This document shows positions 12,266-25,500 of a DNA stretch of 64,000 bases, in pieces. A program made the position numbers and the translations under genes. The stretch's first letter is position 1, and every line of letters starts with the position of its first letter. This DNA comes from Lethocerus indicus (lineage: Eukaryota; Arthropoda; Insecta; Hemiptera; Belostomatidae), in the NCBI GenBank assembly GCA_019843655.1, contig JACDQD010000009.1, positions 2,979,204-3,043,203 on the forward strand, in the 5' to 3' direction. The notes beneath the pieces are model-generated. The model saw nothing but the letters and a program-made list of their open reading frames with translations, searched no databases and had not been told where the DNA came from.

Positions 12266-15200
12266 ACTATACAACAAAACCATAAATCACTGTCATATAA
12301 TTGTAGATCATATTAGAATTCCCTAACGCACGTAAAGGAGAAATTAATTTATATCCTGGAATAAAAATAATAAATCGACTACTGTACGATTACGCGGAAC
12401 TAATTTTGTTCCCCTTCGTTCAAACACCCGACATAATAATGCTGAGATGAACATACAGTCGGACAACATAAGATGTCTATTATGGAACAGGGTCAAATAT
12501 GGCCCCCGGGGCCTCGCGTTATTTTTGAAACCGGACGACGCAAATGTTTTTCTGCCTCGTTCGGTTTCCATTTGGCTCCGACCGGACTGCTTTCGGACCT
12601 CGGCGTATTGCAAACAGAAATCAGCGGGGAACGTCCCGCGGCCATCGGATTTTTCAAACAATCCCAAAATCCACAACCGCCCCTTTCGTAAACCCCGAAC
12701 AAATACCCGGGTCCTATCGATCCGCAGGTTTATTTAAACGCCCGTAACTCGGCTGCACTTATATTTCGCCTCGTTTACTTTACGATAAAAATCGTAATTA
12801 TTAAATTTGAGGCTAGTCGTTGTCCGATAACTTCGAAGACGACATTAAAATAGGTAAAATGAAGGTAAAAAAATTCCTAATAGAATGCGGCTGTTCCCAT
12901 GTTCAAAATCATAACGGAAATTACATATTTTCTTCGGTCCGTGTTTATCCTTATATATAAAGTCATAGGCATGGTAGTAAGAGCCCGAAATAGATCTAAC
13001 GCTTGATATGTGAGTGATTGATTGGAAAATACCACTATTAATAAATGAGCATTTTTCAGCAAGAGTCTGACTCAGATGGAAAAACAGAGACTTCGTGAAA
13101 CGGAACGATATTTTGGGCGACAGAACTTAAGAAAATAATCGACTACCTTCTTATCTCCTATCAACATTGTGGAGGCTCCCGTTATCAGCCCGGTATCCTT
13201 CTCAAAGGAAATATTTATCTTTCGATTAAATCCGAACGGAATGGTAACAGTATAAATATGCCTCAGCTTTCTGTGTCAATATGCTTTCAATTCTTACCGT
13301 TAAATTAAAACTGTTCGAAAATTAAGTATCTAATGCTGCACCTGATCTGCAAGAGGTACTGTGAAAGCGACGCAGTAAAAAAAGGGGTGTTTTTTCCTTC
13401 GACTCTCGAAAACAAGGAAATTACCGCGGGCTACACTGAAAATTAGTAAAGTGATGGGACAAGTGCATAAAGATTAATTAAATTCATGGAATTTAAAACA
13501 TTAAACACATTTTTTTCTTTACTTATTGAACGCCTATTTTCTACTGAAAATTATTAAGACGTTCAGCATTTACCCAGAGCAGTATGATTGCCGTGAGCCC
13601 TTAACAACGGGGGGGTGGAGAAGCCATTATCCGAATTTGGCGGATTGGCACGTTCTGTTGGGTAATACGAGCCCTACAACACGGACGGCTCCATTAATCC
13701 TCGTTACAAAATATATACAGAGATTCTTGTCGGGGGTGTACGATGCAGCCATTTTGTGCCCGTTCACAAGGCGTCTTCCAGGCGAAATTCCAATATCTCT
13801 ATCCCTCTTGATTCCACTCGCTCATTTCAGATATAAAAAAAATCTTTGAATAAAACCAGAGCGCACAATATTTAAAAATGTAATGGCAACTGACTATTTT
13901 GGATTAGGGCTGTACTACGTCATGATCCTGAAGGAGACAGTAAAAGGCATAAGATCCCCGAATGTATCAAAATCAAATTAGAAAAACCTAACATTAGCCT
14001 CACTGCTAATACATTTACAGTATATAAATGTTTGGATACACCGAAACCTGCATGTTATCTATAGGAATTTAAGTTCGCACGGAATCGCGGAAAGTTGTTT
14101 GAAAGCAAGGTTGAAAATAAAGAAACATGGCTTTAAGCCAGCTTGAATATTCATGAATACACGGTCCTGAAATTAAGGTAAGGGACTTTACTCTAAAGTA
14201 GGGGTCTTTTTTGTAGTTAAGGATTGAAGCCACTACATTTGAATTACTAAGCAACTGCCGCATACGTCTGTCAGGGATGTGAAATTCTGTATTTCGTTCA
14301 AATTCAACGCTATTTTTAAGGTGGATGTATTTTAAATACAGTGGGAGTAAACGATTAATTATAAATATGAACTAATAGTTTCATTAGTTTCCACTCGACC
14401 GACAGTACGGAAAAACATATTATTCACTCTCGGATCCGGCTCGAATGGTTGGGGTAGTTGCAAAAAGTAGCGGGGTTACCGCGAAGATTTATCTCACACA
14501 CACAATCCGCCAATCAATCAGAAGTTCGCTTAATTCGGCACTTCAAAAAAAGGGGGAGATATTTTTAGTGGCAAAAATATCGTCACTAGTTATGGCCGCT
14601 TAATCCGCCCGCAGGTCACAAACCTACATTTCGACTGTTTTCCAAATCGACGGAAAAAAGGGAGGAATATTTTCAAGTTGGAATTCCTGCACGGAACAAA
14701 CTCTAGTTTAATATATTTGAATATTTGTTTGGTAAGCTACAATTAAACTTATTCACCGAACATAATTTCGTTTTATGAGTTATTTAAATTCACTGATACA
14801 GGTGTTGCATCTCTTAACTGTCTATCAACTGAGCCGCAAAGTGTTTGTTCGATTTTGAAAGCGAGGTAGGGCAGAAACCCACCTTTCTTATTCTTCCAAA
14901 TGTCTATCGCTTTAATGCCGCGCCCAAATCTACGCCTATAGTCCAATGAAAAAATAACATTCTCCTTTTATTGGCATAATATTATTGTAAATGTTCTCTC
15001 GAAAGATACATCGAAATTGTTAAGTTGGAGAAACGGCTAAAAATAGACGTTCCTCTTACCTGCAGCCAGAGGTAAGGAATACTTTCATCACGTCCCACTG
15101 ACGTCATCCGGTCACTTAATGATGTCATTCTCTTATAACGTTTCTTCTCCCGTGTCGTTGTACAACTCAAGGGGGAGAAAGGTTGAAATCCTTTCGACGG

Positions 15201-15441
15201 GATTTGAACGAGTGGTGGATTTTAAAGTACTTTAATCAACGACGCAATGAGGTGATAACACATATTTGAAGTGGTATCAATTGCGAGATCAATCCGTGGA
15301 CGAAATGAGAGCTCCGATAGCGTCCCTTTACTCTATTACATCAAAAATCTTTTTAATACAATGGGCTTATATATCTCAGAGCGTGCCCCTATACCAAAGT
15401 GATGGTAATACTCTAAGGATTAGATTATATAGTAGAAGGAG
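12266..15441. other. intergenic stretch, no gene recognised
   Basis: Around 12440-12750 four overlapping frames on both strands stay open for 67-110 codons. That marks a GC-richer patch rather than a clear gene, and none of the translations is recognisable. The remainder is AT-rich. A minus-strand B-box-like word (GTTCAAATCCCGTCG) lies near 15195-15210. Confidence 0.5.
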
Positions 15442-15482
15442 AAGACCAAACCGGCGAGAGGAGACAGAAACACAAATCTACG
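15442..15482 (+). repeat. hairpin-element fragment (right arm end)
   Basis: AAGACCAAACCGGCGAGAGG followed by AGACAGAAACACAAATCTAC is an almost exact copy of the outer right arm of the hairpin family. It stops where other copies continue into the CGGTATTCCAACCCC tail. It is a truncated remnant. Confidence 0.75.
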
Positions 15483-18400
15483 ATTAATTAATTGTTTCAA
15501 TGTTTTCAGATTTTTATTAACTATATTTCATACAAGTGAATATTTAAGATAAACTAATATTATCTTAAGGTATTTGTCTGGCTAGGCCTGGCTAACAAAA
15601 ATGTTGCAGTACCATTCCAAAAGTTGTAAAATTCCAAAAGAATGGGTGAAAATTCTAAATGTTTCAACGAAAGTTGTCCTTTGAGGCCAGCAAACCATGA
15701 AATATTCCCGCGGTCACTTCGGTTCCCTGTCGGCGGTGAACTTTCGCATGCTTAAAATTAATATCACGAGTGTGTTTTAAATTCACCGGCGCAGTTGGGG
15801 CGTGTTCGTTTCGAATGTTTTGTCGGCAAAACATTGGTCTTGTTCTTGTTTCTGTCCAATTGGGCGTACGCCGTACAAAGGTCAGGTGCGAAGGACGCTA
15901 TCGACATTTTAAATTATAAACATTGTTTGATCCTCCATTTCGTAGAAGTGACTATATTTTTAATTAAAACAGCAAAATTCAGCATAGACAAGCTGAAACC
16001 GGTCTGGTTTAAGATCGAATCGCGGTTGGACAATGAAATTTCGGTTAAATTAATTACCGAAGATGTGCCGAATCCACAGTCGACCGCCATCGCCGTCGAA
16101 GTATAGAGTATAAACGCCAAAGGATATCTACTTTGTTCTCACTGCCGGACAAGTCGAAAGGGAGGGTTTACAACCTTCGTAAAATATACAAGTCGTAATA
16201 CGCCGTTTCTTCAAAAGTTACGGGCTCCTCTTCGAAAACAACGGTTTATTACGCAGAGTACATTTCATGTGTTATAGCGGCCGCATACCCGGAACCCCGA
16301 CTGACCTATTTTATAGCAATAATTTCGAAAAATAACACCTCGAACACCCCGTACGCTAAGATAGAAAAAGGACTCCAGTAACAGTAGGTGTTGTAGTACT
16401 GCTCTGAACTACCAAACCGTAGGCAAACACAAAATTACAGAATAAAAGTTGATATCGATATCGTAACAATATAGTGGATGAATGACACCATTAAATATTT
16501 ATATCCCCAGTCACTTGCTACGATGATAACATGTAGAACGAAAACAAGCAAACATGTAGTTATATGGACCATAAAATCTAATTTCCCATATTATATAATA
16601 TAAATAATTTAGACGGCTGGAAAAAAAAATTCACATAATCCATTCGGGCAGTAACCTTCAATGACGCGCTGTGATAGTAATAATCGTTCTGTGCCTTCCC
16701 TAGCTTATTCGGTCCCACGCCGGACCGAGTTCTATTTACTATCTTCAGTAGCATTCCGATAGTAACACCTAACAGCTTGTTGACTGCCCGAAAACCGGCC
16801 GGTATCCTGATAAGAAAATGCTATTAATGATGAACAGGGACCGAAACGTAAGGAAGCCAAAAGAAAAAAAAACGTTAGAACGAAACTGACGAATAATACT
16901 AAACAATAAACCTTAGTTTTAAAATATACAAAATCGAGTTCCGAAGATATACCGAAGTTAAACCGAACATTTGTTCGAATGCGGGAATAAACCCGCAGTA
17001 GGAACGTGACCGAGGACATAATCGAGGTCAGATATTTTTAGACGACTCACATTGTGTTTACGAACACACTCAGGCTGCCAGCGGGGGAGGTGACAACGTT
17101 ACTTGAAAATTAGCATAGAACAAGTAATAGAAGGGCTTTCAATTTTTTAAAAATCTACTAAATAGGTAGACTGGTATTCTCAGGAATACCATCATAAATT
17201 TCATAGGAATCACAAATATAACTATGAACGGCTTCATACATGAAGGCTAAATATGGCCATATAAAAAACATAAAGGGCTATATTATCATGAAAAAATAAA
17301 TACAGAAACAACTGAAAATTATTATTTCAACAATTAATTACTGTACGTAACTTTCAGAAATCACACTCAAGTCTGATTTCTTATTTTGTTCCGTAGTGTT
17401 AGCTCCATCTTAATTTTAAAGCTTATCTCTCTGTAGTATATTTATAAGGAAATTTACACTCGGCCTAATTTCGAATAATCCAATACTTTAAAGCACTTTG
17501 GAGCATTTTCATTACTTATAACTACGAACGAGATAGAAGTCGGATCTGTTATTTTTGCGCCACATAAAATTGATTAATGCGGCGTTAATTAACAGAGATG
17601 ATAGAAAGTCAGAGATGCAGTGAAACGAAATATAATTAAGCGGCAGACGTCGACACGGAGCCGAGGTTGCTTGAACGCCCAGCGAGGCTTAATTATATCG
17701 CCGAGTATGTTTTCATTTTCGTTCGAAAGCACGCCGATAAAACACGTGTAAATAATTTATCCGCGCTTCGGATGCAAACTAAGGCGTCGGAACGGACGAC
17801 GGGAGGAGAGGGCATTAATATGCGCATATATAGTGGCTCTTTTTTGTCACCTATACACGGAGTTACACATTTCGCCGAGGTTTGTTTAAGACTGAAGGGG
17901 ATTTAAAACGCTGAAAGTATAGTTTTTAAGAGTAACAGCAAGTGCTCTTAAAACACTGAAAAGAAATATTAATTGCGTACGTAACAAACTGTAAATTCAC
18001 GTTGAATGCATAATTTTATCAAGATGAAACGTAATAATAATAATAATGGACCAATCGGTATGTATTTAAAGTTATACACGTGGCGCGTTGGGGGAGAATG
18101 ACCCACCCCCCCTCATAAGTAAGTCGAGTGCACTTGAACCAATGTCTGAGGAGCGGACCAAGGACGTCAGAATGAGAGGCCCTTATTAAAACATTCACGG
18201 CTCGGTGCTCTAAAAACAGCAAGCGCACAGCGGTGTGCCTTCATGCCTCGCGCGGTCAAGTGAAAGTTAAACCGCGCAACTATTACGTCCAACCGATAAT
18301 TGTTAAATAGCTAGAACAAATATACCGGCACTCAACACACAGAGTAAACGATAAAACACTCAATGGGCACAATGAACATCACTATAATCAAACACTTGAC

Positions 18401-18648
18401 AATATCCCGTCCTACAGTAAAAGAGAAGTAGTCAAAACCCTCGTCCCGACAATATCTAGAATAATTATTATAATAATTTTTATAATTATAAACACTATTA
18501 TACAAGGCAAACAATTATGCAATGAAAACATTTTTAAATCGGCCCAACATTTTGAAACATGTCTGCACGCTAAGAATGACACTGCAAGTATCACCGGTAA
18601 ACGGCTCGACTAGAAACCTTACAGATGGAATTCTATTGCACTATTGTT
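15483..18648. other. intergenic stretch, no gene recognised
   Basis: AT-rich. ORFs of up to 103 codons (15795-16106, +) are opposed by an antisense ORF and show no known domain. An (AAT)n microsatellite lies at 18032-18046. Confidence 0.5.
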
Positions 18649-18740
18649 GGCACGCGTGAATTTTTCGCTCCCTGGCAACTGGTTCTGAATGAAATAAACG
18701 AGTGAAAAAATCTGTCTACTCTTCGATGTGGACTTGCCGT
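18649..18740 (+). repeat. dispersed repeat R2, copy 1
   Basis: Starts with GGCACGCGTGAA, identical to the start at 48747, then TTTTTCGCTCCCTGGCAACT and a diverged CTGTCTACTCTTCGATGTGG. It aligns end to end, with gaps, to the copies at 30723 and 48747. Non-coding; element class unknown. Confidence 0.6.
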
Positions 18741-20604
18741 CGGCTGGGGACACTTTTAAAATTATCCAAACGGGGAGAGTCCGCGTCGGAAATTATGTAA
18801 TTTAACATGCGATAAGAGCGTAATATAAAGATGGGGTAATAAAACATAAATAGAGATAGGGAACGACTCAAGGCCATTGTCTTAAGGCGGAGTACACTCG
18901 GTACCCGTGACCGGTCACTCACGGTTTCAGTACCACACGGCAATGGGAACTGAGTATACACTAATTCTTCTCCTGCTGGAAGATGGCGAAGCACCTGCCT
19001 GCTTTAGGGCCCCAAAGCGGCTTGGGACCGTTGACCCCCGTTGATGATATTTAATTTTTCCAGCCCTCAGGTCTATAATTATTCAATATTCTGTGTAAGA
19101 CGTCTTCATCCTATACCTATCTCCTAGTTTCATTCCAAAAGTCCAAAATCAAGATTCTACCGCGAATCGAACGCGATCACTGGCACCGCGCCAGAGAAGA
19201 CGATTTATTGTTTCGATCGGGGCCCACTGAACATTTATCATTAGAAGACACATAAAACCACATAACGAGTGAAAAATGTATGCTTTTTTCAATACATAAT
19301 GCCACTCTATAGTCTCAGTACTACATTTCTCACTAGGTGCATCTCTGAAATACTGTCAAAATTCTAGATTCATCCATAAATCTTCACAGAAGCACGATAC
19401 AGGACACAAAACCTTGGTTCCTCAAATGAAATGGTAAGTTTGCAAAGTACCGCCGTACTTAACAAAGGTAGAGCACTGAATTAAGATAAGCCCTTTTAGT
19501 ACGAATAAGCGCACTGCTTAATTTTTCAGCTCTTCCAAAACGCGCCGTAATTTAACGACTCTGCAAAACATTTGCGTTGTTGAGGACTAGATTATTGTCT
19601 TCAGTTTCTTAACGGTGGAGAAGATTCCTGCATGAGAAAGATATATGCGGGGCATTTACAGAGTTAGTTCTGTTTAAACAACTTGAAATGTTCGGATGGC
19701 TCTTCGAGTTAACAAATATATGCCAGAAGGCGCCGCAATTAACAGTGCACGACGTTAAACGAAATGCGGTGTTGGTTTTACAGGTATTTCTCACGTCGGA
19801 ATTACGTCGTGACCGATGAAAAGGGAAGTGGACAAAAGGAAAAGAGCTCCTGCCTTAGACATAGGTAAAACTGGACATAAGACAGTGTCATATGATCTAC
19901 TTTCAACACTTAAGGTTTATTTTAATCTTGTATTTAAAAGTTACGACGGAATACAACCTTTCGGTATACACCTTTAAAGACAACCGTTAATGAAACGTCG
20001 TCACTGATACGTTGAAGCCAAAACTGGCCTTTCACAAGGGAACTTTAATGATGAAACTCTGTAAAAACTGTACTTTTTACACATTAGGTTGTAATTTAAT
20101 ACGTCGTACTATCATGAAAGGAATTAAATAAGGACCCGAGACAGGAGGCAACAATCCTCCATACAAAAAGGGTATTAGGCTTCGCCCCTTTGTTTAGACC
20201 TCATCTGTCGACATCATCACCGAGGATGCCTTGGCAGCTATTACATATAAAGGATTATTGTGCCTCTATACTGGAGAAACAGTGTTGAATTTTTACAAAC
20301 ATTTCCAATATTCAAATAACAAATTCAGGAATTTGTGGTAGTGATTCAACAATACCAATTCTATAATTCTGTCTTGAAGACTCGTACCCAAACGGTATAA
20401 CGGGGTCCGATGGAACAAACATCCCGGGACGCAGTGTCGGCTCTCAGAATCTATTTTGAACAAACAAAACTTTCTCCGGATGAGTGGACGGGTTGGCTCC
20501 GTGCCAGCCGGATGACTGCGGGGGAACTTTCGTATAAAAGCATAAAAATGGTGGTCGCAGATATCTAAAATAAACGCGACAGCATCTTATATTGCGAGAA
20601 ATAG
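18741..20604. other. intergenic stretch, no gene recognised
   Basis: Nothing recognisable except a minus-strand tRNA-like B-box (GCGTTCGATTCGCG) near 19161-19174, preceded on that strand by GGCGCGGTGCCAGTGATC. It is probably another SINE-type remnant. Confidence 0.45.
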
Positions 20605-21336
20605 TTAGTACAAACGATGTATATTACAACGTCGGAATGGAAAATATTGATACATTTTTTTATGGACTCCAAGCGCACCTTTAAATAGATTGCCACTAAT
20701 AACTTTTTTTTTTTTAGCAACAGTGATCCACAACCGAAGTGTTAATACAACGCGATAGCCAAAATTGTGGGCCTCAGATGTACCAACACTACACAATGGT
20801 AATACCGATTTTATCTGAATACTTGTGCTATTTCTAATGTTATTTCTAATACTGTTACGTGTGTAACTGCCAAAACATGCAGTGGATTTTGTGCCAGTAA
20901 TATATTCTTCTGACGTGATTTGTGTTGTGTTGTGCAGTCGGGGGGGAATGTTGTTTCGGGCTTCGATTTCGGACAAACAGGACGCAGTGGACAGGTAGGA
21001 GCCCGGTACCGGCCAGGATATTGGCCGTGCTATGGATGGCAGCGGGGTAACAACCCCGGAGTCTTTTATCGGGGGGATGCAGCGGCTTGGAAATCGCAAT
21101 ATCTGGGTCGGGGGGTGTGTCAACAGGGGGAGTTTCGCCGGCGAACTGAAATGAAGTCGAAGCGGCGTTATGACTAACGGCGCGAATATGCCCCCTACCA
21201 ACCCCTCTACCCGATAGAGGCCCGCGATCCACCACAATGCGGGATGGATCCCACACTCCATATTAAGTTCGGCGAACAAAACGGTTCTCCCCGCGATCGG
21301 TATTCCCCGACCTTTTATTGGCCCGCCTCGCGTCAC
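20605..21336 (-). other. longest ORF in the window, unrecognised
   Basis: A 243-codon open frame from ATG at 21336 to the stop at 20605. The first two thirds are rich in Pro, Ile, Leu and Arg (for example SSPAKLPLLTHPPTQILRFP) and fall in a GC-rich stretch (20930-21330). The last third crosses into AT-rich DNA with an A/T homopolymer giving AKKKK. The abrupt composition change inside the frame, two other open frames across the same bases (20855-21256 minus, 20920-21177 plus) and the absence of any domain I know argue against one conserved protein. It could still be an exon plus read-through or a non-coding transcript. No signal peptide or zinc-binding pattern is visible. Confidence 0.15.
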
Positions 21337-21811
21337 TTTATTAGTTTACATACTCTGCGTCTCATCCCGACTGTGTACTCCTATCGGGGTTGCGAGCTTA
21401 GCGAGAAAGTAATTGATCGCCTATTAATTGATTGGATACCTGAACGAGTCTCTAAACTAAAAATAATTTTAATTATATCTTAATCTATGATATTCGCTGA
21501 ATTCGAGGTTTCATTTTTGAAAAATTTCAACCGCAGCCATTACTCGACGCGTGCAATTCAAACGCATTTACAGGCGCGTGAAGCATCCGGGGAAGTTGCA
21601 CGTGTCGTCAAGTCATAGTGCACGTTCGGTCACAATCGAGGGCTATTAATCTAAGTCGGGTCTAAGTTGGGACTTGATTTATGACTCGAGCCTCCCCCCT
21701 TCACCCCCCCCACCCCGAGCGATAGATAATAAGTACGCCCGAACAGACGATAATTTGTGACGCGTAAAGTCACAGCTAACGATAATCACAATTTCATTGA
21801 GAACATAACTG
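21337..21811. other. intergenic stretch
   Basis: No gene recognised. It includes the C-rich tract at 21691-21716 (C6, C8 and C4 runs), which as G-runs on the minus strand could partly support a quadruplex. Confidence 0.5.
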
Positions 21812-21845
21812 GAGAGAGAGAGAGAGAGAGAGCACACGTGTGAGC
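21812..21845. repeat. (GA)n microsatellite abutting a CACGTG palindrome
   Basis: About ten GA units at 21812-21832 are followed directly by GCACACGTGTG(A)GC, a palindrome centred on CACGTG (E-box type). The repeat is seen directly; a regulatory role is inference only. Confidence 0.8.
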
Positions 21846-22488
21846 CCACGCTAAACAGGAAGTGGCAACACTTCAATTGTCCAATCCTTTTCAATTCTAA
21901 GCTTCAATTATGTACCGCTTAAAGTTCAAGTTCCCCCCCTCTCTATAGAGTACTTCCGCGCTTGTCTTATAAGCCCTAACTGATGAACACCGTTTCACAT
22001 TTAAACTGTACTACTAGACTCTATAAATACGGGATCTGCGACTGGAAACATCAAATATGAAAGTAGAATAGACGAATATTAAAATTAAGTTATAGTCATA
22101 TAAGTAAGGTTTTTCTCAAATTGGTTCAAGATGGTTAGATGCATTATCTGTCTAAAAATTTTAATTTGCCGTAATTTCAAACCTATTATATTTAATCCAC
22201 CTTAGATCCCTAACCCCTTTCTCCCGGCCGATTTAAATCTCTAACCCAACCGGGTAAAAAAAAACAATTGACCGTACCATTTGCATGTTATTAATGCCGG
22301 CGCAGGAGATTAACTGCCGGCGCAGTTTCGAGTTTGAAATGACAGAGGACACCGATAAATCTGCGCTGAAAAACGCTGAACATCCCCCCGGGGGCGGTGT
22401 GCGGGGGCGGGGCTATAGCGACACGCACATGTGGGGAGGAAAATCGGGCATACAGCTCCAATTCTACCCCCGATAAATTGGTCCGCAG

Positions 22489-22510
22489 CTCTCTCTATCT
22501 CTCTCTCTCT
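22489..22510. repeat. (CT)n microsatellite, one interruption
   Basis: CTCTCTCTATCTCTCTCTCT, a dinucleotide repeat with a single A interruption. Confidence 0.85.
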
Positions 22511-25500
22511 TCGCCCACTGCCTCAGCTGTTGAAAAATAGCCCGACGAAGGATCACTGCGAATCCCCGGAGGTCTATTTCGGCCGATGAAGATCCCTGGT
22601 TCCTACAGGAAAATTTCAGATACGAACCCGAAAGGAATTTCCCCGGGACTGGAAAACGACAACTCTCCAGAGACAAAACAATTTTCACTTATTCTGAACG
22701 GCCAAGTAAGCCGAGGCTTTCCACTCGATAAAATGTTTGTCCCAATAGGAGTGCTCGAATTGTAGGATTATTATTTTAATTTAATAGTAAAATCGTCTTA
22801 AGGAAATTATATTTGTATTGGTTAATCTTCTCAATAAGCTCCATAGCATGCCAGACGGCGACCCACCGCTGAACCTTTTCTTCTGAGGACATTGACAACT
22901 AAGAAAGGTCAGTTTTGTCGTAAATTCTGAATTTTCCGAAAATAGGGTCCGATATAGGTTGAGTGGGCGAAATAGTATTTCTATTGAACGGCATGGGGCG
23001 TAGTATATAATACGATATATATAAACAGAAATGTCACTTCATCGGCGAAGAAACGACTGGCGAGAGTTAGTTATAGTAATTAGATCAGGATTTAAGGTTA
23101 AAGCAAAATGTTCACAAATGACACCCAATAAAAAGAAAATAAACGACAAAGAAACGAAGGCCCCCCCCATCATCAAAATAATTAATAAGTATTTGATAGC
23201 CTAAAAACACTACAGCTTTGTACGCTACTGCAACGAGGTTTATCCCATCCAGTTGACTAAGGTTCATTTAATTCCATCCCTGGCCTAAATATCCAGCCTA
23301 TCTCCTAATTATCAGTTAGTCACAATTATAATTAAACATATCCTGTGTCTGTAGATCCGTTAAACGAAATTTTGATGATTGACAAGTATAAATTAAAGAA
23401 CGCGTTTGGTACGAGGGAGAATATGTCTGGTTCAGGATGAAAGGTAATATTACCGTGTTCTTTGGGGGCGGCAGGAACTAGATTAGCGCCGAGGGCCTCT
23501 TTGGATAGTTTAGGGCTTCCCTGTTTTGCTATGCGCATCGTCCCCCCCCCGTCATCGTGTCCATCGAATGTGAAAAGCCCCCGTCCCCATCCCCCGGGGT
23601 GGCCAATATGAAAGCCCCTGAATAATACAGCGTACCGCCGCAGCAACAAAGGCCCTATCGGACGGGGCCCCGGGGGCCCGCTAATTGGAAAGGAACACTG
23701 TTGACACTGTTGGGCCACGACAAAAACTTCACGCTTCAATTCCGCCCATCGGCTAATTAATTATTCGGGGGACGAGCCGCCAACATACAAGTAAGTACAC
23801 CCCTGTATATATACATCGGCCACCAACATATGGGACATACAAATTTAATTCCAAATTAGTCCGTCCCCCACTAAAATCAGTTCTCCCTACAATCATTGTG
23901 GGAATCTCACCGCTTGTATTGTGTACGCCTCATAAATGCGTTTTATCGGTGCTACATAGAGTTAAATTCCGCAGGTTCTGGAAATATATTAAATCAACTT
24001 AAAATAAATTTTTCGATTGAATTAATATAATTTTACTGATTGGAACGGAAGTCATGTTTTAAAAAAATTTTATATTATTTATTGTAAATTTTCATTGATC
24101 AAAAAGTTATAAACCTCATTAGGTCTGATGTTAGAAAGCAAAATTTCAAATTTGTATCACCAAAAAAATTTTACTAGTACAGTTTGACTGCATCAATTTC
24201 TGTTTTAATCAATTTAATTGCACAGCTCTCGGTATCTAATCGCCCCTTTGACTAACTTGTGCCTGAAGGAAGCGGTCAGGTTAAGCGTTAAAACGTCGTA
24301 ATATTTATGTGGTTGATAAGGCATTATGTCGGTTTCCGATTCGGAATTTTCTTCCAATTTTAAAAGTTCAACCGGTTACTTCGGTACACTCAGTTCAGAA
24401 TTGGGTTATACGCTAGCTCCATTGTTCATATTTGACTCGCTCTTTGCTTAACCATAACTCAAAGAATTGGACGTCGGTTGAGGTTTGACAAACACTCATG
24501 GCGGGGGGTCATAAATGTTCGGACAAAACGATTGGATCCGCGATGAATATCCGGACCGAGCGACCGTTCGGCGGCCGATATCTGTCCGCCGGCGAGAGGA
24601 CCGAACAACCGGTTTCAATTTCCCCGCGGCTGCTACGGCCCCTAACCCAATTTGGGCCCTCCCTTCCACCGCCGCAGATCTCGTTTCTGCCTCGCAGACC
24701 GGGGATACACCTGGAATTTCGCCCGCCGAGAAACCAGTTAAGGCGTAATTGGATTTGTAAGGTCCTCCACAGGGTGCTTGATTTACAGCGGTAAACAGAA
24801 AAATTTCTTTCCCCCATCTTGACTCACGGTATATAACCAAAACACTGGAGGGAAGTCTGCAAAGACGTTTCCTATTAATAATCTACCGTTAACCGAAGCG
24901 ACGGGTACCGAAGTGCACTTTAATGAAGACGTTAAAACATAATTCGCGCCTAGAGACCTGGAGTGAGGGATTATACAAGAAAATTCAACAGCCGATATTT
25001 CATAAAACAAGTTTTGGTAGGACACCCATCAGCTATATAGGAACTAAACCACGTATGAGTTAATGCAGAATACAGACGGAAATACGCCTCATTTCTTCAA
25101 TACAAATGAGAAAACTTGTTTCAGTTGTAAGCGGCGTGTTCAGTAACAGTTGATAATGAGCTTTTATAGTTTCGTCATTAACAGTCCCCATTGTCAAAAG
25201 GCTAGGACAGAAGAGAAGTTAGTATTTTAAGAATTAAATAATATCGAGATGGCCTTAACTTTACGTATAATGATTTTACCTTCACGACAAGAGAAGTTAA
25301 TTAGGACACATGTTTAAGAGAGGGGCCAGGGGGTAAGAGGGTTACGCGGGAGAGACCGGGTAATCCGGCTCAGAAACGTAAACTCAAGCAAGAAACGTTT
25401 GAGAAAGCATGCAAAGCCGGTATCAAAACCTTCTACGCCACTGTAGGTAGGGCTAAAGATAGTTTCAACAGCGATGCGTCCCTAATGAAGGGCGGATTGT

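Noticed and set aside
12447..12747. Three overlapping plus-strand ORFs plus two antisense ORFs
   Set aside because: Five frames open over the same bases reflect low stop-codon density in a GC-richer patch, not coding.
24496..24840. Opposing 98-114 codon ORFs on both strands
   Set aside because: The region is GC-rich, so stops are rare in every frame. No domain is recognised.
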